Shown here: piece by piece, positions 38,816 to 47,870 of the stretch
Position numbering within the stretch: the first letter of the stretch is position 1
Layout of the letters: each line of letters opens with the position of its first letter
Assembly: GCF_009674495.1 (NCBI RefSeq)
Contig: NZ_WKJN01000031.1
Span: 1-64,000, forward strand
Length of the DNA stretch: 64,000 nucleotides
Reading direction: 5' to 3'
From: Duganella alba
GTDB taxonomy: Bacteria > Pseudomonadota > Gammaproteobacteria > Burkholderiales > Burkholderiaceae_D
The notes under the pieces: model-generated
Told to the model about the DNA's origin: nothing
What the model saw: the letters and a program-made list of their open reading frames with translations, nothing else
The model's database searches: none
Made by a program: the position numbers and the translations under genes

Positions 38816-39224
38816 CGCCGGCGCGGGTGCAGGCCTTGCCTGACGGCCCGACCACGCCGCCGCCGGCGTTGTTATAACGCACGCCGTTGGTTCCATAACA
38901 GCCGGCCGCATCGCAGTTGGTGACGGGGACCGGGGCACGCGGCGGACTCGACAGGGTTGGCGTCATGGCCGGCATCTTCACCGAGGCCACGCGCTTTTGC
39001 TGCGGCATGCGGTCGATGATCTGCGGCACCGGACGACGCGGCATCGGCCGTTGCGCCGGCGCGGTGCGGCATGGCTCGACGGCCAGCCTGGTGCCGTCGG
39101 CGCTGAGCGTGCAGACCGGCAATTTGGCGTAGTCGTCCGTGGCCTGGTCGGCCCATGCGTATTCACACACCAGCATGCCGAACAGGAACACAACGGTGAA
39201 AGCAGCTGGCTTGGCGATATTCAT
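38799..39224 (-). CDS. Small exported hypothetical protein with four conserved-type cysteines
   Basis: A 141-residue protein not recognised by family. It has a signal peptide (FTVVFLFGMLVCEYAWA), a Pro/Arg-rich middle (QRPMPRRPVPQIIDRMPQQK) and Cys residues in PVCTL, EPCRT, TNCDAAGC and KACTRAGATIQC that could form disulfides. AGGAGGG lies at proper spacing before the ATG, which is strong support for translation. It ends inside the 3' end of the convergent osmC-type gene. Confidence 0.7.
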   Translation of the reverse strand: MNIAKPAAFTVVFLFGMLVCEYAWADQATDDYAKLPVCTLSADGTRLAVEPCRTAPAQRPMPRRPVPQIIDRMPQQKRVASVKMPAMTPTLSSPPRAPVPVTNCDAAGCYGTNGVRYNNAGGGVVGPSGKACTRAGATIQC

Positions 39225-39295
39225 GGTCTTCCCTCCTTGTCTACATTATTAGCAGACGCACGATTGGAAGGAAGACACGGAAACAATTCGTAACC

Positions 39296-41350
39296 TTAGT
39301 GTACCGACACCGCCAGCCAGCCGGACGCCGGCAACAGCGGCACCAGCAGCAGCGCCACGATGTTGATGATCTTGATCAGCGGATTGACCGCCGGCCCAGC
39401 CGTGTCCTTGTACGGGTCGCCGACCGTGTCGCCGGTGACGGCCGCCTTGTGCGCATCCGACCCCTTGCCGCCGAAATGGCCATCCTCGATGTATTTCTTG
39501 GCGTTGTCCCAGGCGCCGCCGCCGGTGGTCATCGAGATCGCCACGAACAGGCCGGTGACGATGGTGCCCATCAGCATGCCGCCGAGCGCCGCCGAACCCA
39601 GCAGCATGCCGACCAGAATCGGCACCACCACCGGCAGCAGCGACGGCACGATCATTTCCTTGATGGCCGACGCGGTCAGCATGTCGACCGCCTTGTCGTA
39701 TTCCGGCTTGGCCGTGCCTTCCATGATGCCCTTGATGTCGCGGAACTGGCGCCGCACCTCCACCACCACGGCGCCGGCCGCGCGCCCCACCGCCTCCATC
39801 GCCATGGCGCCGAACAGGTAGGGAATCAGGCCGCCGATGATCAGGCCGACGATCACCATCGGGTCCGACAGGTCGAAGGTGATGCTGCGCCCGGCCGAGG
39901 CCAGCGCGTGCGTGTAGTCGGCAAACAGCACCAGCGCCGCCAGGCCGGCCGAGCCGATGGCATAGCCCTTGGTGACGGCCTTGGTGGTGTTGCCCACCGC
40001 GTCGAGCGGATCGGTGATCGCGCGCACCGAGTCCGGCATGCCGGACATTTCAGCGATGCCGCCGGCGTTGTCGGTGATCGGGCCGTAGGCGTCCAGCGCC
40101 ACCACGATGCCGGCCATCGACAGCATCGAGGTCGCGGCGATCGCCACGCCGTATAGCTGCCCCAGCTGGTACGAGACAAGGATGGCCGCGCACACCGCCA
40201 GCACCGGATAGGCGGTCGACTTCATCGACACACCCAGGCCGGCAATGATGTTGGTGCCGTGGCCAGTGGTTGACGCTTCGGCGATATGCTTGACCGGGTG
40301 GAAGTCGGTGCCGGTGTAGTACTCGGTGATGTAGACCATCAGCCCGGTCAGCACGATGCCGACCACGGTGCAGCCGATCATCCGGCCGCGCATGGCGTCG
40401 TCCGGCCACAGCTGCCAGGTCACCACGACGAAGCCGATCAGCGACAAACCGGCCGCCCACCACAAGCCGGTGTACAGCGCCGACATGATCTTCTTGCCTG
40501 GCTTGGCCTTGACCATCGAGCAGCCGATGATCGAGGCGATGATGGACACCGCGCCCAGCAGCAGCGGATACACCACCGCCGTCGTGCCGGCGGCTCCCAT
40601 CAGCAGCGCGCCAAGCAGCATGGTGGCGATCAGCGTCACCACATAGGTCTCGAACAGGTCGGCCGCCATGCCGGCGCAATCGCCGACGTTGTCGCCGACG
40701 TTATCGGCGATCACCGCCGGATTGCGTGGATCGTCTTCCGGAATGCCCGCCTCCACCTTGCCGACCAGGTCCGCGCCGACGTCCGCGCCCTTGGTGAAGA
40801 TGCCGCCGCCGAGCCGCGCGAAGATCGAAATCAGCGAGGCGCCGAAGGCCAGCCCGATCATCGGCTCTATCGTCTTGTGCAAGTCGATGTCCGGCCCCAC
40901 GCCGGCCACCAGGAACATATAGAACAGCACCACGCCGAGCAGGCCCAGTCCCACCACCAGCATGCCGGTGATGGCGCCGCCCTTGAAGGCGACGTTGAGC
41001 GCCTCGTTCATGCCGCGTGTGGCCGCCTGCGCCGTGCGCACGTTGGCGCGCACCGAGACGTTCATGCCGATGAAGCCGCACGCGCCCGACAGCACCGCGC
41101 CGATCAGGAAGCCGATGGCGGTACTCAGGTCCAGCAGAACACCAATGAGGATGAGGAGCACCACGCCGACGATCGCGATGGTGCGGTACTGGCGCGCCAG
41201 ATAGGCGGCGGCGCCCTGTTGAATCGCGAGTGCGATTTCCTGCATGCGGGGGTTGCCCGCGTCCTGTCGCAAGATCCAGCTGCGCGACCAGAGTCCATAC
41301 ACCACGGCGATGACGCCGCACGCCACTGCTATCCATAAGCTGGCTGCCAT
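39296..41350 (-). CDS. hppA: Membrane proton-translocating pyrophosphatase
   Basis: A 684-residue H+-PPase with about 16 hydrophobic segments. Pyrophosphate-binding landmarks [20 protein letters not shown] and [14 protein letters not shown] are present, as is a second GDNAG-like [11 protein letters not shown]. The segment [10 protein letters not shown] has Lys where K+-dependent enzymes have Ala, so it is predicted to be potassium-independent. It couples PPi hydrolysis to proton export at the inner membrane. GGGGA precedes the ATG. Confidence 0.95.
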   Translation of the reverse strand: MAASLWIAVACGVIAVVYGLWSRSWILRQDAGNPRMQEIALAIQQGAAAYLARQYRTIAIVGVVLLILIGVLLDLSTAIGFLIGAVLSGACGFIGMNVSVRANVRTAQAATRGMNEALNVAFKGGAITGMLVVGLGLLGVVLFYMFLVAGVGPDIDLHKTIEPMIGLAFGASLISIFARLGGGIFTKGADVGADLVGKVEAGIPEDDPRNPAVIADNVGDNVGDCAGMAADLFETYVVTLIATMLLGALLMGAAGTTAVVYPLLLGAVSIIASIIGCSMVKAKPGKKIMSALYTGLWWAAGLSLIGFVVVTWQLWPDDAMRGRMIGCTVVGIVLTGLMVYITEYYTGTDFHPVKHIAEASTTGHGTNIIAGLGVSMKSTAYPVLAVCAAILVSYQLGQLYGVAIAATSMLSMAGIVVALDAYGPITDNAGGIAEMSGMPDSVRAITDPLDAVGNTTKAVTKGYAIGSAGLAALVLFADYTHALASAGRSITFDLSDPMVIVGLIIGGLIPYLFGAMAMEAVGRAAGAVVVEVRRQFRDIKGIMEGTAKPEYDKAVDMLTASAIKEMIVPSLLPVVVPILVGMLLGSAALGGMLMGTIVTGLFVAISMTTGGGAWDNAKKYIEDGHFGGKGSDAHKAAVTGDTVGDPYKDTAGPAVNPLIKIINIVALLLVPLLPASGWLAVSVH

Positions 41351-41440
41351 ATTGTCCCCTTTTATTTTTGTTGATTAAGCCGTACAAACCACACTTCACG
41401 TGCGAACTGCAAAACTTCAAAAACGGGATGGCATCCAGCG

Positions 41441-41467
41441 AAAAAAAAAGCGGACCATCGGTCCGCT
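41441..41467 (-). terminator. Rho-independent terminator of adk
   Basis: On the minus strand AGCGGACC-GAT-GGTCCGCT is followed by nine T residues, 13 nt after the adk stop. It ends the exbB-to-adk transcript. Confidence 0.9.
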
Positions 41468-41479
41468 CTACTTTAACGC

Positions 41480-42145
<666 letters not shown>

Positions 42146-42313
42146 CTAAAAATCAGATATGGGTATGGGTTAGTAAGTAACGGATTGTACGAAACTTACC
42201 ACAAAACATAGTTTGAACGCCAATTTAAGCCTGATATACCGTGTGAATATCGCACAGTTACAGTCGTTATATCAGTGGTAGCTGACGGGCGACTGACGTC
42301 CTTTTGATATAAA

Positions 42314-43060
42314 TCAATAGAACTGACGCACGCGCTCCAGGTCTTCAGGCGTGTCCACACCGGCGGCCGGGGCCGAATCGGTGACGTGGACGGCGATCGG
42401 ATGGCCGTGCCACAGCACGCGCAACTGCTCCAGCGCCTCGATCGATTCCAACGGCGACACGTCCAGCGCCGGGTAGGCTTGCAGGAAGTCGTTGCGGTAG
42501 GCGTACAGTCCGATGTGACGGAGCGGTACATAACCAGTGGGCAGCGCATCTTTGGTCTGCGCGAAGGCGTCGCGGTGCCACGGGATGGTGGCGCGCGAGA
42601 AGTACAAGGCGCGGCCGGACTTGTCCAGCACCACCTTGACCACGTTCGGGTTGAAGGCGTCGGCGGCGTCGTGCAGCGGGTGGGCGCAGGTGGCCATGGT
42701 GACGTCGGCGTCGATCAGCGCGGCGGCGGCCTGCAGCAGCGCCGGGTCGATCAGCGGCTCGTCGCCTTGCAGGTTGACGATGACGGCGTCGGCCGCCAGG
42801 TTCAGCGTGCGCGCCACTTCGGCGATGCGGTCGGTGCCGGATGGGTGGTCGGCGCGCGTCATGCACACTTCCACGCCGTGCTGTTCGCAGGCGGCGCGGA
42901 TGGCTTCATGGTCGGTGGCGACGATGATGCGGGACGCCCCGGACTGCTGTGCGCGTTCGGCCACGCGCACCACCATCGGCTTGCCACCGAGGTCGGCCAG
43001 CGGCTTGTTCGGCAGCCGGGTCGAGGCCAGGCGTGCCGGGATGATGACGATGAAGGACAC
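42314..43060 (-). CDS. kdsB: 3-Deoxy-manno-octulosonate cytidylyltransferase
   Basis: A 248-residue enzyme that makes CMP-Kdo for the lipopolysaccharide core. Landmarks: [55 protein letters not shown] and RHIGLYAYR. It starts 3 nt after the Trm112-like gene in the lpxK operon, which fits an LPS role. Confidence 0.97.
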   Translation of the reverse strand: MSFIVIIPARLASTRLPNKPLADLGGKPMVVRVAERAQQSGASRIIVATDHEAIRAACEQHGVEVCMTRADHPSGTDRIAEVARTLNLAADAVIVNLQGDEPLIDPALLQAAAALIDADVTMATCAHPLHDAADAFNPNVVKVVLDKSGRALYFSRATIPWHRDAFAQTKDALPTGYVPLRHIGLYAYRNDFLQAYPALDVSPLESIEALEQLRVLWHGHPIAVHVTDSAPAAGVDTPEDLERVRQFY

Positions 43061-43063
43061 TGC

Positions 43064-43240
43064 TTATTCCGCCTTGTCCTGCAGGGTGCGCGCCTCGTCG
43101 GCCCACATGATGGGGATGCCGTCGCGGATAGGATAGGCCAGGCGGTCGCCTTTGCAAATCATCTCCTGCGCCTTTTTATCGTACTCCAGGGGGCCTTTGC
43201 AGACCGGGCATACCAGGATATCAAGCAATCGAGCGTCCAC
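43064..43240 (-). CDS. Trm112-family small zinc-finger-like protein (YcaR)
   Basis: A 58-residue protein starting [19 protein letters not shown]. It has one CxxC (Cys11, Cys14) and a later single Cys (MICKG), not two full CxxC pairs. GTG 43240 is preferred because GGAG lies 7 nt upstream; a TTG five codons earlier lacks such a site. It overlaps the lpxK stop by 20 nt. The family sits between lpxK and kdsB in many proteobacteria; function is not well known. Confidence 0.88.
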   Translation of the reverse strand: MDARLLDILVCPVCKGPLEYDKKAQEMICKGDRLAYPIRDGIPIMWADEARTLQDKAE

Positions 43241-44321
43241 GACATTTCTCCACAATTTGGTCGGCCAGCGCGCGGTCGATGCGCGCTGTTACCGGGACGA
43301 CCCATAGTCGCGGGTCGTCTCTGAGTTCTTCAATTTGCGCACATTTTACTGCATCCTTCTCCGTCATCAAGATTAGGTCGGCGTCCAGGGCGGCGAATGG
43401 GCGGTCCTGGAAGTCGTGATGGTCGGGCAGAGGCAGTTCTGTGATGCGCAGGCCGGCGCTTTTCAGCATGCCGAAAAAGCGCGCGGGGTTGCCGATGCCG
43501 GCTGCGGCGGCAACCCGCAATGCGGGGTGGGCGGCGAGTTCCGTCAGCGGCTTTTTTTGGGTGCGGTCCCGGAGTTGCTCGGCGTATTCCCCCACGAGCG
43601 TCATCTGGATCGCCGCCGTCCGCGTATAGGGGGTCTGACCCCGCATGGGGTCAGACCCCGCCGTGCCGGGGTTGACCGCGCGCACCAAGGCCTCGCTCAT
43701 TTCCGGCGTGTTGATAACGGTGAAGTCGCGGCGGCGGCTGACCGGCTCGCGCAGCGGGCCGGCCGGCAGCAGCCAGCCGTTGCCGGCGCCACGGCCGTCG
43801 AACAGGATGATTTCGACGTCGCGCTGCAGCTTGTAGTGCTGCAGGCCGTCGTCGGTCAGCAGGATATTCACGTCGGGGTGCGCGGCCAGCAGCGCGCGGC
43901 CGGTGGCGGCGCGGTCGCGCCCCACCATCACCGGGCAGCCGGTACGCTGCTTGATCAGCAGGGGCTCGTCGCCCACCTGCGCCGGCGTCGAGGCGGCGGT
44001 GACTTCGCGCGCGCCATCGGCATCGCTGCCGAAGCCGCGCGAAATCACGCCCGGCCGCATGCCGGCCGCTTGCAGCGCCTGCACCAGCCAGATCGTCAGC
44101 GGCGTCTTGCCGGTGCCGCCGATGTAGATATTCCCCACCACCACCACCGGCACCGGCAGCCGCGACGACGTCAGCACGCCGGCGCGGAACAGGGCCACGC
44201 GCACGCCGCTCAGAAGGCGAAACACCAGCGACACCGGCCACAACGCGCAAGCCAGCGGCCCGCGCCGCAGCCAGTTTCGCGTCAGCGTGGACTCCAGCGC
44301 CGACGCTTTATTTGTCGCCAC
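43221..44321 (-). CDS. lpxK: Tetraacyldisaccharide 4'-kinase carrying a palindrome-encoded insert
   Basis: A 366-residue lipid A kinase that phosphorylates the 4' position of the disaccharide. After an N-terminal membrane-associated helix come [17 protein letters not shown] (P-loop), [24 protein letters not shown] and [11 protein letters not shown]. Between [17 protein letters not shown] and [10 protein letters not shown] a short stretch ([16 protein letters not shown]) is encoded by a palindromic repeat. It is in frame and the enzyme motifs flank it, so the protein is probably active. The start overlaps the exbD end by 14 nt. Confidence 0.95.
   Translation of the reverse strand: MATNKASALESTLTRNWLRRGPLACALWPVSLVFRLLSGVRVALFRAGVLTSSRLPVPVVVVGNIYIGGTGKTPLTIWLVQALQAAGMRPGVISRGFGSDADGAREVTAASTPAQVGDEPLLIKQRTGCPVMVGRDRAATGRALLAAHPDVNILLTDDGLQHYKLQRDVEIILFDGRGAGNGWLLPAGPLREPVSRRRDFTVINTPEMSEALVRAVNPGTAGSDPMRGQTPYTRTAAIQMTLVGEYAEQLRDRTQKKPLTELAAHPALRVAAAAGIGNPARFFGMLKSAGLRITELPLPDHHDFQDRPFAALDADLILMTEKDAVKCAQIEELRDDPRLWVVPVTARIDRALADQIVEKCRGRSIA
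43630..43659. repeat. Palindromic coding repeat, copy 2 (inside lpxK)
   Basis: Arms GGGGTCTGACCCC and GGGGTCAGACCCC (13 bp) around GCAT. In the lpxK frame it encodes GSDPMRGQT, the same phase and direction as copy 1. Confidence 0.85.
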
Positions 44322-44742
44322 CGGTTTGCGCCGCGAAAGTCAGTTTTTCGTAGCCAGCGATGCGCGCGGCTTCCATCACGTTGATCACCATCTGGTGCAT
44401 GGCGAACTGGTCGGCATTGACGATCACCACCGGCGACTTGCCGGCGTCGCCGCCCTTGCCCGCCGCCTCGCGCATCGCCTGTGCGAAGCCGTTGACGTCG
44501 CGGAACGAGACCGGCTCGCCGTTGATGGTGTAGTTGCCCTTGGCATCCACCGTCACGTTCAGCTCGAACGGCTTGTCGGTGGCTTTCTGTGCGTCGGCCG
44601 TCGGCAGCGTGATCTGCAGTTCGGTGAACTTGCTGTAGGTGGTGCTCACCATCAGGAAAATCAGGATCACCAGCAGCACGTCGATAAACGGGATCAGGTT
44701 GATCTCCGGGTCTTCGCGGCGCTGGCCTTTGCGGAAATTCAT
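44308..44742 (-). CDS. exbD: ExbD/TolR-family energy-transduction protein
   Basis: A 144-residue protein: short cytoplasmic leader, one membrane helix with the essential Asp (LIPFIDVLLVILIFLMVST), and a periplasmic domain. With ExbB it uses the proton gradient to energise TonB. It lies 9 nt after exbB. No tonB is next to it. TolR is the alternative, but no tol-pal genes are present and the exbB-exbD-lpxK order is common in this class. Confidence 0.9.
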   Translation of the reverse strand: MNFRKGQRREDPEINLIPFIDVLLVILIFLMVSTTYSKFTELQITLPTADAQKATDKPFELNVTVDAKGNYTINGEPVSFRDVNGFAQAMREAAGKGGDAGKSPVVIVNADQFAMHQMVINVMEAARIAGYEKLTFAAQTGGDK

Positions 44743-44751
44743 GACGCGTCC

Positions 44752-45357
44752 TTACTTGCGCTTGCTGTGCACAACGTCGACAAACTTCACCGCCTGCTGT
44801 TCCATGTCGATGATGAAGCTGTCGACCAAGGCGCGGAAGTGGCGGTAGAACACCAGCGTCGGCATCGCGATCGCCAGGCCGAAGCCGGTGTTGTACAGGG
44901 CCACCGAGATGCCGTGCGCCAGCGCCGCCGGATTGGAACCGGCCGTATTCTGCGAACCGAAGATCTCGATCATGCCGACCACCGTGCCGAACAGGCCCAT
45001 CAGCGGCGCCAGCGTGGCGATGGTGCCCAGCGTGGTCAGGAAGCGTTCCAGCGTGTGGGCCACGCCGCTGCCCGCCTCTTCGATGGATTCCTTCATCACG
45101 TCGCGCGGCGCGTCCACATTGCGCAGCGCGGCCGACAGCACGATGCCCAGCGGCGAACTTTTTTCCAGCTTGTCGATGACGTCGGGCGTGATCTGCTTGT
45201 TGCGGTAGACCTGCACCACCTCGTCCAGCAGGCGTTTCGGCAGGATTTTGCTGCGCCGCAAATACAGCAAGCGTTCGATGATCAGGGCGGTTGCGACGAT
45301 GGAAGCAATCAACAACAACCAGATAGGCCAACCTGCAGCTTGGAATATGGCGAGCAA
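44752..45357 (-). CDS. exbB: MotA/TolQ/ExbB proton channel family protein
   Basis: A 201-residue protein with three membrane helices, at about 9-27, 108-132 (TIATLAPLMGLFGTVVGM) and 145-168; the first carries ILYLRR-type positive residues behind it. TTG 45357 is the likely start because CAGGAG lies 6 nt upstream and no other start is so well placed. It is the first gene of the exbB-exbD-lpxK-Trm112-kdsB block; its promoter must lie within or near the adjacent repeat array. Confidence 0.9.
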   Translation of the reverse strand: MLAIFQAAGWPIWLLLIASIVATALIIERLLYLRRSKILPKRLLDEVVQVYRNKQITPDVIDKLEKSSPLGIVLSAALRNVDAPRDVMKESIEEAGSGVAHTLERFLTTLGTIATLAPLMGLFGTVVGMIEIFGSQNTAGSNPAALAHGISVALYNTGFGLAIAMPTLVFYRHFRALVDSFIIDMEQQAVKFVDVVHSKRK

Positions 45358-45449
45358 AACGAACTCCTGTATAGATAATCACCCGAATGGCGCAATGTAT
45401 CTTGTTGGACGCTGATCGGCAAGTGGATGGTGGAGTTCTCAACATTTTC

Positions 45450-45536
45450 TGTGGACAATAATGTGTGCAAAGCCACGCCTTCCTTCCCAAGTCATTGATC
45501 TGTAAGGAAATAGTCACACCGCTTAAATTTCGCGCA
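45450..45536 (+). repeat. Module 1
   Basis: TGTGGACAA at 45450; ATGTGTGCAA at +11; IHF-like CAAGTCATTGATC (45488-45500, last base off consensus); GCTTAAATTT at +71. Confidence 0.75.
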
Positions 45537-45572
45537 GCCGGTACACGCTTTATCCCAGTTATGCCCATATTC

Positions 45573-45652
45573 TGTGGACAACGTTGTTAGCAATGCGTAG
45601 CGCTTGCCAACAAACCGTTGATTTATAAGGATATTTTTCTCCTGCGCAAAAA
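45573..45652 (+). repeat. Module 2
   Basis: TGTGGACAA at 45573; TTGTTAGCAA at +11; IHF-like CAAACCGTTGATT (45611-45623, full consensus match); GCGCAAAAAG at +71. Confidence 0.8.
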
Positions 45653-45714
45653 GAACGCACCAATTACAGGCCAAAATCCAGCATTGGTATTCATGTGGAC
45701 TTCCCCACACTTAC

Positions 45715-45800
45715 TGTGGACAAGATTGTTAGCAAGCCCTTCCACAATATGATATCCCATTGATTTATAATGGATTTTTTGTCTTGAGTAAAAAATTAGC
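45715..45800 (+). repeat. Module 3
   Basis: TGTGGACAA at 45715; TTGTTAGCAA at +11; IHF-like TATCCCATTGATT (45753-45765, one mismatch); GAGTAAAAAA at +71. Confidence 0.75.
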
Positions 45801-45916
45801 ACGATGGTGTTTTTGGCCGTTTTTCGGTGCAAAAACCGGCTTATCCACCGCTGGGCGCGCGAAAGCGACTGATCGCTTTCAACTATCGGCGACGCTGTGC
45901 ACTTCTGCACATTTTG

Positions 45917-46002
45917 TGTGGATAAGATTGTTAGCAAGGCGCAAGTTACAAACCCAAGTCTTTGATTCGCAAACACTTTATTGCCATGCGCAAAATTAAA
46001 GC
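45917..46002 (+). repeat. Module 4
   Basis: Perfect box TGTGGATAA at 45917; TTGTTAGCAA at +11; IHF-like CAAGTCTTTGATT (45955-45967, full match); GCGCAAAATT at +71. Confidence 0.8.
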
Positions 46003-46100
46003 ACCCGGTTTCCCGACCTTTGCCGGAGGCCGGACTGGCCATCCGGGATATTCACTTCCATACGCCCTGCGTGGACAAGTTCGGAGTTTTGCACAAATTC

Positions 46101-46186
46101 TGTGGATAAAAGTGTGCGAAACAGGGGATGGCCCAACTTAAGTCATTGATTCGTCACAATATAATTTCCGTGCGTAAATTTTAAGC
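46101..46186 (+). repeat. Module 5
   Basis: Perfect box TGTGGATAA at 46101; AGTGTGCGAA at +10; IHF-like TAAGTCATTGATT (46139-46151, full match); GCGTAAATTT at +71. Confidence 0.8.
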
Positions 46187-46243
46187 ATGACCAAATCAAC
46201 AACAAGAAAAAGGCTATCACTCACCAAAGTTTCACACACGTTT

Positions 46244-46326
46244 TGTGGATAACTTTGTGTGTAACCATGGGTGGCTAGGGCAAAGTGCTTGATCCGTAAG
46301 GGTTTTTCCTCTTTGCACGCAAATAC
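46244..46326 (+). repeat. Module 6
   Basis: Perfect box TGTGGATAA at 46244; TTGTGTGTAA at +11; IHF-like AAAGTGCTTGATC (46282-46294, two mismatches); GCACGCAAAT at +71. Confidence 0.75.
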
Positions 46327-46446
46327 GGCACAAATGTTTACCCTTTAAAATCATAGACCTACCTATAATACCTACCGCTTTTACTACTCTGTGACCGCTG
46401 TGTGACCAAACACACATAGTGTGGATAGTTTCCTTTATTGAAATCT

Positions 46447-47838
46447 ATGACCTTCGACGACCGTAACGATTCCACCCCTGCCGGCGCCCCGGTAATCACC
46501 GTCAGCGCGCTGAACCAGGCCGTGGCGCGGCTGCTGGAGCGCTCCTTTCCGCTGACGTGGATTTCGGGCGAAATCTCCAACTTCACGCGCGCGGCGTCGG
46601 GCCACTGGTATTTCACGCTGAAAGACAGCGGCGCCCAGGTGCGCGCGGTGATGTTCCGTGGCCGCGCGCAGTATGCGGACTTCATTCCGCGCGAAGGCGA
46701 CAAGGTCGAAGTGCGGGCGCTGGTCACGCTGTACGGCGCGCGCGGCGATTACCAGATCAATGTGGAAGCGATCCGCCGCGCCGGCGTGGGCTCGTTGTTT
46801 GAAGCGTTCCAGCGGCTGAAGGAAAAGCTCGATGCGGCCGGCCTGTTCCACCCGGACCGCAAGCGCGCGCTGCCGATCTTCCCGCGCGCGGTGGGCATCG
46901 TCACCAGCCCGCAAGCGGCGGCGCTGCGCGACGTGCTGACCGCGCTCAAGCGCCGCGCGCCGCATGTGCAGGTGATACTGTATCCAACGCCGGTGCAGGG
47001 CCAGATGGCGGGACAGAAGATCGCCGAGGCGATCGACACGGCGTCGCTGCGCGGCGAGTGCGATGTGCTGATCGTGTGCCGGGGCGGCGGCAGCATCGAG
47101 GATCTGTGGTCGTTCAATGACGAGGAAGTGGCGTATGCGGTGGCCAACTGCCGCATGCCGGTGATTTCCGGCGTCGGCCATGAAACCGACTTTACGATCT
47201 GCGACTTTGCGGCGGATTTGCGCGCCGCCACGCCGACTGCGGCGGCGGAACTGGCGGTGACGCCGCGCATGGACTGGATAGGCTCCCTGCGCGCGGACGT
47301 GGTGGATATTCGCCGCGCCATGCGGCGGGCGTTGAATGATGCGGAGCAGACGCTGGATGGGTACACGCGGCGTCTGCTGAACCCGACGGCGCAGATCGAT
47401 CAGCAGCGCCACAAACTGCGTGCGCTGGCGACGGCGATGACGCATGCGAACCGGGCGCCGCTGTCGCAGGCGCGGCATCAGCTGGATCGGCTGGGTGGAC
47501 GGCTGGGCGCGCGCAAGCCGGATGTGACGGCGGCGCGGTCGGTGCTGGCGGGGTTGCAGCATCGGGCGGCGATCAGCATCGGCACGCGGCTGGGGCAGCA
47601 GCGCGATGCGCTGGGGGCGCTGGCGGCGCAGCTGGAGATGCTGAATCCGCAGCGGACGCTGGAGCGGGGGTATGCCATCGTCACCAACCACCAAGGCGAA
47701 ATTGTGCGTACCCCTGATCAACTGCACGCTGATACGACGCTGGATTTAAAACTGGCCGAGGGTAGCGCGCAAGTTGGCATCAACAAGGTGCAACCCGGCA
47801 AGGCGGGGTCTGACCCCGCTGGGGTCAGACCCCTATGA
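46447..47838 (+). CDS. xseA: Exodeoxyribonuclease VII large subunit with repeat-encoded C-terminus
   Basis: A 463-residue nuclease subunit: N-terminal OB fold ([29 protein letters not shown]), catalytic core with [14 protein letters not shown]-type segment ([16 protein letters not shown]), [16 protein letters not shown] and [17 protein letters not shown], then a long helical region and ERGYAIV. It degrades single-stranded DNA with XseB. ATG 46447 is preferred; a TTG three codons earlier is open too. The final residues [11 protein letters not shown] come from palindromic repeat copy 3. Confidence 0.96.
   Translation: MTFDDRNDSTPAGAPVITVSALNQAVARLLERSFPLTWISGEISNFTRAASGHWYFTLKDSGAQVRAVMFRGRAQYADFIPREGDKVEVRALVTLYGARGDYQINVEAIRRAGVGSLFEAFQRLKEKLDAAGLFHPDRKRALPIFPRAVGIVTSPQAAALRDVLTALKRRAPHVQVILYPTPVQGQMAGQKIAEAIDTASLRGECDVLIVCRGGGSIEDLWSFNDEEVAYAVANCRMPVISGVGHETDFTICDFAADLRAATPTAAAELAVTPRMDWIGSLRADVVDIRRAMRRALNDAEQTLDGYTRRLLNPTAQIDQQRHKLRALATAMTHANRAPLSQARHQLDRLGGRLGARKPDVTAARSVLAGLQHRAAISIGTRLGQQRDALGALAAQLEMLNPQRTLERGYAIVTNHQGEIVRTPDQLHADTTLDLKLAEGSAQVGINKVQPGKAGSDPAGVRPL
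47805..47833. repeat. Palindromic coding repeat, copy 3 (end of xseA)
   Basis: Arms GGGGTCTGACCCC and GGGGTCAGACCCC around GCT (29 nt). The 3-nt loop shifts the second arm's frame, giving [10 protein letters not shown] and the stop. It may also serve as a terminator for xseA. A similar GGGGTCA half occurs about 30 nt later. Confidence 0.85.
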
Positions 47839-47870
47839 CGCGGCGACCGCTGGTCGAAACGGCCGCGGGG

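Larger units (their letters stand above)
45450..46326 (+). repeat. Array of six diverged DnaA-box plus IHF-site modules
   Basis: Six units of about 80-87 nt in the same direction start at 45450, 45573, 45715, 45917, 46101 and 46244, separated by 36 to 116 nt. Each shows: +0 TGTGGAYAA (a DnaA box on the other strand: TTATCCACA exactly in units 4-6, TTGTCCACA in units 1-3); about +11 TTGTKWGCAA-like; +45 TTGAT in all six, in a setting matching the IHF consensus YAANNNNTTGATW; and +71 a G-led, A-rich block near GCGYAAA. The rest of the units has diverged, while these offsets are exact. The conserved geometry points to a nucleoprotein function. dnaA is not next to it. Confidence 0.85.
45358..46446. 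other. Gene-free kilobase between divergent exbB and xseA, AT-richer than its flanks
   Basis: No reading frame here is convincing; those open run through the repeats with stop codons soon after. It contains the six-copy module array (45450-46326) and extra DnaA-box-like words outside it: TGTGGACTT at 45694-45702, TTATCCACC at 45841-45849 (opposite direction), CGTGGACAA at 46070-46078 and TGTGGATAG at 46420-46428. A perfect 8-bp hairpin (GAAAGCGA/TCGCTTTC, 45861-45880) lies between modules 3 and 4. Promoters for both flanking operons must also lie here. Confidence 0.8.

Noticed and set aside
45492-46042. Short frames inside the DnaA-box array (45492-45710 and 45623-46042, minus; 45760-45999, plus)
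   Set aside because: They run across repeat modules, have no consistent start signals, and their residues are simply translations of diverged repeats.
45450-46326. CRISPR array
   Set aside because: The units are about 80-87 nt, strongly diverged and separated by 36-116 nt; no short identical repeat, leader or cas gene is present.
45358-46446. Main chromosomal origin oriC
   Set aside because: No dnaA, dnaN, gyrB, rpmH or parAB gene is next to it. Kept only as an alternative that a GC-skew plot would settle.
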